Below are positions 56,201 through 64,000 of a DNA stretch of 64,000 nt, one piece after another. Origin of the DNA: Thelonectria olida (taxonomy: Eukaryota > Ascomycota > Sordariomycetes > Hypocreales > Nectriaceae); NCBI GenBank assembly GCA_020736575.1, contig JAGPYM010000007.1, positions 372,001 through 436,000 on the forward strand, written 5' to 3'. The notes below the pieces were generated by a model that saw nothing but the letters and a program-made list of their open reading frames with translations, was not told where the DNA came from and did no database searches. How positions within the stretch are numbered: position 1 is the stretch's first letter; every line of letters starts with the position of its first letter. A program made the position numbers and the translations under genes.

Positions 56201-56648
56201 TCATGCTGCCAGTGCCACTCGAAGGCTCGTTGCGCCGAATTAAGGCGCACCCACTGCCAGAACTGGTACACGAACCACTCGTCAAGCTCCTCGGCGTGCG
56301 GGCCCATGTCCGAGTACACGAAGTCGTAGGCAACGGGATCCGCGCGGTTGAACTCTGCCACGATACGGCGCAGCTGCAACAGGGACAGCGAGTCGTTCGG
56401 AGCCGGGACTTGGCCATTAGCCTGGGGCGGCGGAGGAGGGGCCATGGGTGCGGCAGGAGGGGGGCTGATCCCACGGCGTTGCGCAGGAGGGACGGTCGTG
56501 ATGGCGGCGGCGCGGGCACGGGAGGGAGGTCTGTTCTTTCGGGTTCGGAGGGTGACTCGGCGACTTCACCAGTGTCGGTGACATCTTCGGTGGGCGGAGC
56601 TGGCTCGGCGCCGTCTTGCTGGGGCTGCGAAGCCCACGAATCGCTCAT
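53247..56648 (-). CDS. STRIPAK subunit HAM-2/PRO22/Far11 (STRIP1/2 family)
   Basis: Large scaffold of the striatin-interacting phosphatase and kinase complex, required in Neurospora and Sordaria for hyphal fusion and fruiting. It is split over several exons. The N-terminal N1221-like region starts LRRIVAEFNRADPVAYDFVYSDMG and continues EWFVYQFWQWVRLN. The middle Pro-rich block and acidic GYDTDDDDDDDIEGLD stretch follow, then the C-terminal domain with LTQLLLDSNYVPLVLKLFAHQD, INYLRVMQKICKNKAHRN and RVITAVYLHCRPELRDEW. The total is roughly 1,050 aa. The first 60 codons from ATG 56648 (MSDSWASQPQQDG...) are in a different frame from the rest. The two join in frame only if one base is added at the G6 run 56459-56464, or through a weak 53-nt intron; otherwise translation begins at 56445. 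Confidence 0.9.
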
Positions 56649-57305
56649 TGCGGTGTCGGTTTGCGAATGGTTACAAGAGGGTGACGGTAGCAGCTCGGTG
56701 TATGTGACGGGAAGCTCTCTAGGAGCTAGCAGGCTGTTTGCTCAGTGCCCCTCCAATAATGATTGCGGGGTCAAGATTTATTCCATGCTGATGCGCATCG
56801 TTCCGGCAAATGACAAAGCCCGGGTCGTTTGGATCTCAATGTCGAGTTGCTTGCGTGGGCTCTGGGGTTGCTTGTCGTGGCGGGTAGACGCAGCCTTGAA
56901 TGTCAAGGTTAGTGCGCTGCTGATGCTCATTGGTGGTCAGGGCGCCTAGGAACACAAGCTTGGCAGGGTCTGAACGCCTCCAAAAGGGTGGGTTGTTGGA
57001 TTGATGGTTGAGGATGCTTGTCCTGAGTTGTGTACAGTGCAAAGAAGTCATTATATGGACAGCACACTGTAGGACGCTCCTGCCCCTGACATGCCCAACA
57101 AGAGCGATGAAGCTGTTCAATCTATACAGTGCCAAGTCAACCAATCTACTCTTGATTTACTGCGCGTTCATTTGTGCCTGAGATGCGAATAGTTTGTAGT
57201 TGGATACCTTGTTGGATGAAAGAGGCATCATATTACGATGGAATCCCAGCCATTGGGCATTTGTTCCTGACAGTTTGTTCTTAACAGGCAGGCCATCGTG
57301 ACGAC
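56649..57305. other. Intergenic, HAM-2 upstream region
   Basis: Between two leftward genes. Presumed HAM-2 promoter and leader plus the 3' flank of the next gene. The open frames are without domains. Confidence 0.6.
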
Positions 57306-58208
57306 CTACTCAGAGTCATCATCACCATCTTCACCACCGTTCGCCGCCGCCTTCGCCTCCTTATCCTTCGCCCTCTTCCTCAGCTTCTTTATCCGATTCA
57401 GTCTCTTCTTCTTCTCTTTCATATGCTCCTCCTTTTCCACCGCCTTTTGCGCTGCAACTTGCTTCATCTCTTCCTTCGTCCTGGCCCTCTTTCTCAGCGA
57501 AATCCGTTGCTTCTTGCCGGGCCGTCGTTTCTTCTTTGCACCTTCCTCCTCCACCGTCGTTGTTCCTGGCTCTCCTGGTTTCAACTTGCGCGTGATGGAA
57601 ATATTCGTCACTTTCCACGGCAGCTCGAGACCCCAGCTCCGGTCCCTGGATCGCGCCACCACGCCTTCCCCGGTGACTGCTGCCATAGCGTACTGCTGCT
57701 TTTGTGTCTCGGTCAGGTTTGTGACCATGTAGTAGGATAGGGGGCGTTTGGTTGCGAATGTGCCGTCGCCTGTAGGCCCGGCATCTTCCTCCAAAACGAC
57801 CTTCTGAGCGGGCTTCGCGTTGCTAAAAAGACGGAATGCAAATTCTTCATCGCCTGCGTTCTCTTGCCCCTCTGTGGTATCATCTTCAGCCCCGTCTGAG
57901 GAGCCGTGCAATTCCGAATCATCATCAGCAGGCCGGGCTTTCGTAGAATGAGATTGCTTCGCCACAGCAGTCTGTGGTTGTGCATAGTTCTCCGTTATGC
58001 CGAGTGACCTCGCAATTTGTGCATTGAGCCTCGCCTGCCATTCCGCGTCATAGCCTTCGTCATCAGTCTCACTATCTGAGTTATTTGGGGCATCAAAGTC
58101 TGCCCGGCGGACTCTGGCATCAGGTCAGTATTTCGTACGCAGGATTTTATCCTCGACTTCGTTGGAAGGGGGTAGGGCAAACCTCTTGGCTTGTGGCACT
58201 TCGAACAT
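57306..58208 (-). CDS. Small basic fungal protein resembling DUF2011
   Basis: Exons 58208-58183 and 58113-57306 give 277 aa. The short first exon encodes MFEVPQAKR and splices (donor GTTTGC, weak; 69-nt intron) to VRRADFDAP. An acidic N-terminal part (DSETDDEGYDAEWQARLN) precedes EEFAFRLFSN, then a conserved RPLSYYMVTNLTETQKQQY and WKVTNISITRK. The C-terminal third is a long Lys/Arg-rich, probably coiled stretch (KKKRLNRIKKLRKRAKDKE) ending GEDGDDDSE. The layout fits the fungal DUF2011 family and suggests a nucleolar or RNA-linked protein; that is inference from composition. Confidence 0.72.
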
Positions 58209-60345
58209 GGCGGCTCTCTCACTCGCTCTGAACTCTGAAGTTCTATTTTCAGAAGACAGGTTGGTCGATCGTAAGAGCCCGATGTCGTCGTCAAGGTAGT
58301 ATTGCCGATATTGGCAGATTGGTTGGGTTTTAGGTCAGGTGGGCCTGTATGAGGTCGTTGTCAGCCCATCAATCGAGGACAGCCTTGCGAGTCGAGAGCC
58401 GAGACTAGAATCCGATGGGTCTGGGACGGAATGAATGAAGTCTTCACATGCGGCAACTTCTGTATTGAGTGAAGCAAAAGAGTCCGCTTTTTCAGGTTGG
58501 CTATTGAAACTGTGTCACAAGTGGTCACAAGTGGTCACAGAATGAAGCAGTATGAATGAATAATTGCCAGGTGGATGCAACCTAAGAATTTCGCTGGCAG
58601 ATTGCTTATCTTATCTTATACACGTATCTTATCTTGTGTGTCTCTCCATTTCAACCTCAAACCCATATCCAATAATGTACACATCTAGTTACACCATCAC
58701 TTTCCCTCGTCTCTTACCTCAATTTTTTGGGGGGTTCTCTTCCTTTTTTTCTCTTTTTTTTCTTCCTTTTTTATAATAAAAGACCAACTAAGCTTCAATG
58801 TCTTTTACCCCTCTCCGCCGTCTTCTTCCGTCGTCGGTAGTTAGGGAAGAATATCGCTGGTGGATTCCTTATCTTATCGCCTTGCATGGGGTCGCTCCTC
58901 GTCACCACATCCAACGACACCTTTGATTTGATGGTCCTTGCAACGACCAGGTCCCATAACTGACAGGCCAATAATCACCCACAAAAAAAAACCATCATCT
59001 TTCATCCAATGTGAATTGGCATATTGCACTAATGGAGGATTGGAATTCTGACAATAGGTCATACATCAAATTGTCCCATTAAATCAGGCATCGTCGTCCA
59101 ACTTGGCGAGCCTCGACCCATGGCCATCCATCATTGATCAGCAAAAGCACACGCTCGCTCAGCCGTCGACCCACGGAACCATTGGATGCGTCGTGACCGT
59201 TGTCGTGTCATTGTAATTTCCAATCCCCACGCCTCGGCTTCCAACTCGACGTAATCCTACGGAGAACAAGCCCTCATATTAATAGTGGCCAACCAGAAAT
59301 AAACCTTTTCACGAGCTGCCTCTTGGGATCTTACGAGTGTCCCTTGCTGAGTGAGGTACAAGACATATTAAGACCAGGCCCCTCCAGACTCCGATCTTTG
59401 AGATCCCGGCTTCTTCATCAAGGCTCGTCCAGTCAGATCAAGCCTGTTCTGCATGCACTCTATCATGACTCTGATTCTGGTCCTGTTTTAATTCTTTCTT
59501 TTGCTATTATCTTATCTCATAAACCGGTTCTGCATTGCCACCGGGCCTTAAAAGACCACAGCCATTAAATGTCACAACAAACAGACGCCTTACTGTCCCC
59601 TCAGCCGCAGCCATACATCATATTAAACAAATGAAAATGGAACGAGAGTCAACAGAATTCCGCCGCCCAAAAACAAATTATACCGCCCAAACAAAGAAAA
59701 ACATGTCCAGTCCAGCAAACCAGCAAACCTAGCATCTTCAATCTCTCCAACACAATGCTTGCTCAGAGCCCATTGATGACAAAATCTGGGCTGCATCATT
59801 GTCCTTTATGAGCTCGAAACTCCGACAAAACAGCATCATTGTATGCTCCCGGCTTCCAGTGCATTCATTCGCCGCCACAACAAGATTCCAGTCATCCTCC
59901 CCATCATGTATCCTCGGCAAATATAACCCTTCGTCTCGGGTCAGCTGCTGGCGGCAAAATCCACCATGAAACTCTTGCGGTTGAGAAAGTGTCGAGCGAG
60001 CTCTGGCTAGCGACGGGGCAGCCACTTGGTAATATCCCAACACCAGCCTCGATGCTGCTGACCCGTGGTGCGTTTTCCCATCACGTTATCCGCCAGTCCA
60101 TATCTTCTTCCGTTCCGTCTACCCTGCCATCCTCATGCTACCTTGGTTTTTCCCAGAACCGATTAACAAAATGTCAAGTCCAAACACCAACCGTGATACA
60201 ATCCAGCAAATATTCTACAAGCTCACCGACGTAAAGAGAAAAAGTCCAGTAGAGCTTCAATCATGTCGAACCGAGGTCATGACTTCGTGGGGAGATATTC
60301 ATAATATCCTCAAATCCGATATCCGAAAATCAGATGCTCTCGCAC
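58209..60345. other. Intergenic with T-rich tract and short repeats
   Basis: No gene is supported. There is a 10-bp tandem repeat at 58511-58540, TTATC-rich words at 58605-58640, and a poly-T/poly-G low-complexity block at about 58720-58775. The right end is the presumed 3' flank of the VIB-1-like gene. Confidence 0.6.
58511..58540. repeat. 10-bp tandem repeat GTGGTCACAA
   Basis: Two and a half to three copies (first copy TGTGTCACAA, last ending CAG), about 300 bp upstream of the DUF2011-like start codon. Confidence 0.75.
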
Positions 60346-62492
60346 CTAATTTCCACTCCATGAATACTGGTTCATGGCATCAAAGGAGCCTCGAGGGCCT
60401 CCGCTGTAGACTGAGGGAGCCTGACTCTGGCCTTGGCTCGATTCAGTCTTGCTAGTCGGCGAGGTTCCAGCAGTTGTACTTTTGTATTGGTCTTGCGGGA
60501 ATCCGTACGGTCGTCCATCGTGGTTGGCATACGCAACAGTCGAAGCAGGCTCGGCAGCCGTCGTTGTCCAAGTGGTCGCGGGCGGGTAATAGTCCCTGGC
60601 AGGCGGCGGTGCGCTGACAGCAGGTTCTGGGTTATAACTTCCCTGAGTTGCTTCGCTTGGGCTAGGATTGACTGGCGCATACGGCCCATATCGGTATTCT
60701 GGCGAGGCCTCGTTCGCGATCGAGCCCGCGCTTCGTACTGAAGGGTGGCTCACGTGTCGGGGACTCTTTGATGGCCGGTGATTATCAACATATCGTGGAA
60801 TGCTGAGAGCGCTTTCGTGACCGGGGAGTGGAGCGGTATGAATAGGGACTTGCGGGGGGGCAGTTGTTGAGTGCACATATGTGTACTGAGACCGAATTGA
60901 GGGTTGTGTCTGGTCCGCAGCCACTAAAGAGAGAGGTACGGAGGGCTCCATTGATGTCTGAAGTGGGAGCTCTTGTGGCTCAGCAGTGAAGTTGGCTGCT
61001 CCAGTCATGGGAATCTTTGGAAAGGGATCGCCTCCCATCGTCGTTGCTGGGTAGTTCCCTGCACCTGATGACGGAACTTGGGACATCGGACTTGGGGAGT
61101 TCCAAGCTGGATAGGAGCTAGAGGTGTAGTGTTAGCACACGTCCCAACATGCTAGGTGTTTCAGAGGCAGAATGTTCTCCTCTATCAACACTAGGCGGAA
61201 ATAGAGGGAGCAACCTACTTGGATCTCAGAGAAGCTAATTGCGTTCCTGGAAGTTTGGGCGCGCTAAACGTGAATGCAGATCGAGGCAGTTGTCCATCAA
61301 GGCCTCTTGCTTTAGCATCATGCTGCTTCGCAGACAAGGCTCCAGCGACAACACCGAGTCCAGTCTCGACAAGAGCTTGGCCGCGCGATCCTGCGCTTGA
61401 TCCGAGCAATGGGATCTCCTTTCTGGCCTGGAAGTTCCGGGGGCTACGACCTCGCACCACAATAGGGGCTGTAGTTGATTCAGTCACGGCGACTTTGCTG
61501 CCGTTGGCGAGAGTTCCGACAACCTTCAAGTGCAATACGAAATGCTGTTGCAGTTCCTTCCGTCGTCCGTTGTTTGCTGTGGCTCTGTGCTTTTGTCAGC
61601 AATGGCACAGATGGAAAAGGGGAATACGAACGCACATCCTAAACTGTAGTCGACGCCAGCCGATGGGGTACACGGCGTACCCCTCGTCGCCGTCGCTCCC
61701 ATCTTCCTGGAAAGGAATCAGGGGAAGGGTTGGGGGCTCCTGATCCGGAGTTTGAGTCGTATCTGGGGAGTTGGGTGGAGGAGTCTTCCACGGAATAACG
61801 ATCAAGCGAACGGGATTACCATCCACAGATTCGATGGCTGAAATCGTGACTTCCATGGTGGTAATAGCAACAGTCTCTCCAGACTCGGTGACAACGGATA
61901 GCTGTCCTCGGGGCGTGATCAGCGACCCGCTGATTTGGAACAGGTTTCTCCGGTAGCAGGTCAGCTCTGGTTGCCGAAGGGACCCGTCGGCTGCACTTGA
62001 TGGCATCTCCGAGAGGAAAAACATTCCATGAAGTTGGGCTGACAGCTCCAGCTGATGGAGCCGTCCAGTTGAGTCAACGATCGTGTGCTTGTCTTGGGTC
62101 CTCTTGAAGGCCAGCAGCTTGTGGTCGTTGTTGACGGTCATCTTTGAGCCATCGTCACGAAGATCCTGGACGATCTCCTGATACGCGGGGCCATCCGTCT
62201 CGGAAAAGGGCCTCTTCAAAGTTGGGTAGCTGTGGTGGGAGGTAAGTTCCGGAGGCGGTGGTCTCTCGTATGCCTCATGCTCGTCTTGGGGGTACCTGTA
62301 TGGGTACGAGGAATGGTCCACGTCGTGGTTACTGGCAGGTCGCCCATGGAGAGGCGTAGTAGTCGAAGGAATTGCGTCTGGGACTCGACTCGACATGTGA
62401 ACTGAGTTTCCATAGTTGGGCCACATACTCGAATGTGTCGAATGTCCTCTCAAGTCTGCCATGGTGGCCGGGTATGCTGCCGTGGTCGTCAT
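60346..62492 (-). CDS. Ndt80-family transcription factor of the VIB-1/XprG type
   Basis: p53-like Ndt80/PhoG DNA-binding factor. In Neurospora VIB-1 controls heterokaryon incompatibility and cell-wall-degrading enzymes, and in Aspergillus XprG controls extracellular proteases on starvation. Exons 62492-61636, 61584-61219 and 61117-60346 give 664 aa. The DNA-binding domain is about residues 105-350: KRPFSETDGPAYQEIVQDLR, DGSKMTVNNDHKLLAFKRTQ, ELTCYRRNLFQISGS, AISAIESVDGNPVRLIVIPW-like core (here TISAIESVDGNPVRL), YAVYPIGWRRLQFRIATANN, then VVRGRSPRNFQARKEIPLLG. The tail is Pro/Ser/Tyr-rich, as in activation domains. Orthology to VIB-1 and not to FSD-1 is from the QDKHTIVD and SPRNFQARKE segments. 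Met11 (62462) is an alternative start. Confidence 0.93.
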
Positions 62493-62500
62493 GAGAGCAT
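62489..62500 (-). promoter_or_regulatory. Minimal uORF overlapping the VIB-1-like start (ATGA)
   Basis: ATG-CTC-TCA-TGA reads from 62500 to 62489. Its stop overlaps the main ATG at 62492 by two bases, an arrangement compatible with termination-reinitiation. Confidence 0.55.
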
Positions 62501-64000
62501 ATCTCTGCGCTCTTCGCCGTCCCCTTCAACCTCGGCGAATTGTTGGATCAGTACCGTCGCCAACGTTGTGCCTCAAGGAGCATGGGTCTTGACCAAATGT
62601 TTTGCGGGCGAGATCAAGACCTGAAGGCTCTCCTAGATACGAAGCGCGACGGGGGAAGATGATGTCTTCAGAAGGAATGGGAGGAACGGAGAAACCAAAG
62701 CATAAGGGATTCAAGGTTGCAGGCGAAAGTGTACTTGTATATGACGGAGGGTGCACTTAAGGACGGCAGATGCTTATAGAGGGGAGTGTCTGATCGAATG
62801 CGCGGCACTGCTCCCGGGGTGGAGACTCTTGACGAGGTGAGGTTTCGAGGTCCAGGCATGACAAGGACTTGGGTAGTCTGGAGACTCGAGGTAGGCAAAG
62901 GCCTTACTGGCATTCTACGGAACCCTCAACGCAGTACAGTCTGTACAGTACAGAAGGCAGAAGGGCCTGGTCGGCTCAGTGGGCTTAAAAAAACAGTCCA
63001 GTGCATGCGGCCGTTCTGGGAAGGAGGACGGGGACTGGGAGGGGGCGGATCTGGATGAATAGCAACGGGCTACCATAGTACCATGCTGGGGTTCGGGTGG
63101 GTACCCTGCGGACGATTAGGAAAAGCCTGGAAACGATGGCCTTAGAGGACGGTGATATTCCACTTGACGAGGGACAGAGTGTGAACGTGGGTGAGGTCAG
63201 GGATGAGCAACGTTGGGCGCCCATCTTAGGGGTCGGCAAGTGGGTGCGTGATGGAGCTCGGACGAAGCCATGCCGTTGAGTCTCACAGAGGTCAAAGGGG
63301 ACAAAGTGCCGGGTACAGGCAGGTCGAGGAGGAGGCAAAAGACAGGGCCGGAGAAAGGCTAGCAGGCTTGAGTTGAGAAAGACTTCCCAGACACGCCCCA
63401 GTCGCGTTGCCATCCCATCCACCCTCGTCAGCGTCCATGTACCGAGGGGTTCGAGACCCCCATGCTTGGTTGAGGCCAGCATTGAGAGCCGGCCATGTAT
63501 GTACTGTTGACCAGCAGAGACGCTAGGCTCTGGATGAAGCCATGCCAATGTGTAACAACATCCCAGGTATCGACTACCCAAGTCAAGGTAGGTAGGGATG
63601 GGATGGAGAGAGAGGCCGAGGAGCCATGTCGAGTGGGGACACGGGGACCATCTCTAGAGGGCCCGGAAGCCCCCTCCCTCCCTCAGGCGGCGCCCCACGG
63701 ATAGCCAATCCCGGCCCCTGGCGGCGGACCGGGGATGCTATTTGAAAGAGAATCCTCCGACCTGTGCGAGAGGTTGCTGGCCCGCAAATTTCTAGAAGAC
63801 CGTTGGACAGAGAGTCCAATTGGGAAAGGTGCGAATGCTGAGGAGAAGTGAGAAATTATCGGCTGCAAAAGAGACAAGAGCCGGTTGAGTAAGGAGAGCG
63901 CGTGCGCCGTGAGAGAGAGAGCCTGTGCTCTCTGGCGACACCCCTGCGGAGGGGATAAGACGGAAGAATGTCTTAATAGTACTGAGTATTATAGCCAGGT
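62501..64000. other. Upstream region of the VIB-1-like gene
   Basis: No gene is supported to the window edge. A 198-codon minus-strand frame (62985-63581) has no domain and has frames opposite it. Long regulatory leaders are usual for this gene class. An RNA polymerase III B-box-like word at about 63437 has no A-box partner. Confidence 0.55.

Noticed and set aside
63430..63460. tRNA T-arm (GGTTCGAGACC)
   Set aside because: No A-box, acceptor stem or anticodon arm at the right distance.
62985..63581. Minus-strand frame of 198 codons upstream of the VIB-1-like gene
   Set aside because: No domain, ends and starts arbitrary; more likely leader or promoter DNA.

Overview
The window is nuclear DNA from a filamentous ascomycete, most probably a Sordariomycete of the Hypocreales type. 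The evidence is short introns (about 50-75 nt, GT..AG, often with CTAAC/CTGAC branch sites), moderate GC, wide gene-poor spacers, and gene content that includes filamentous-fungus regulators (a VIB-1/XprG-type Ndt80 factor, the STRIPAK protein HAM-2/PRO22, tuberin). The species cannot be fixed from the sequence alone. I see no tRNA, rRNA, CRISPR array or intact transposon.

Layout, left to right, 17 protein genes: dynamin VPS1 (-, 807-3190); the GID/CTLH subunit Gid7/WDR26 (+, 6055-8022, perhaps extended upstream); a 7.6 kb gene-free span; an uncharacterised PH-like protein (+, 15651-17665); exportin CSE1 (-, 18504-21718) divergent from the intronless TSC2 tuberin gene (+, 23789-28702); a 3.5 kb spacer; a GNAT acetyltransferase with a GH3 C-terminal segment but no GH3 catalytic barrel (-, 32174-33864); inner-kinetochore CENP-I/Mis6 (+, 36328-38788); ABC ATPase CAF16 (-, 39188-40048) divergent from DNA polymerase delta subunit POL31 (+, 40574-42265); an F-box-like protein (-, 42644-44766); L-serine/threonine dehydratase (+, 46453-47537); the histone-fold protein MHF1/CENP-S (-, 47650-48136); a secreted haem peroxidase (-, 48383-50014); a MARVEL-type membrane protein (+, 51863-52822); HAM-2/PRO22/Far11 (-, 53247-56648); a small basic protein resembling DUF2011 (-, 57306-58208); and a VIB-1-like factor (-, 60346-62492).

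Most genes are housekeeping or signalling genes with no operon-like grouping. A loose functional thread runs through the middle: POL31, CENP-I and MHF1 all serve S phase or chromosome segregation, and each has an ACGCGT (MluI cell-cycle box) in its short upstream region, in CENP-I as a pair 21 bp apart. TSC2, GID7, VIB-1 and HAM-2 are nutrient or developmental regulators. Two of these (TSC2, VIB-1) show upstream ORFs that overlap the start codon, and GID7 has a leader of more than 1 kb without any ATG.

The least explained signal is an array at 45637-45714: a 12-bp motif (ATTACCCTATAA) repeated four times at exactly 22-bp intervals with unrelated 10-bp spacers, between the F-box-like gene and serine dehydratase. 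Other points worth checking are a likely CAG-to-TAG stop inside a pentapeptide repeat in the F-box-like gene, a frame break at a six-base homopolymer in HAM-2, and a GC-AG intron in serine dehydratase. Exon joins were made by eye from splice signals and reading frame. Where exon lengths are given, they sum to whole codons.
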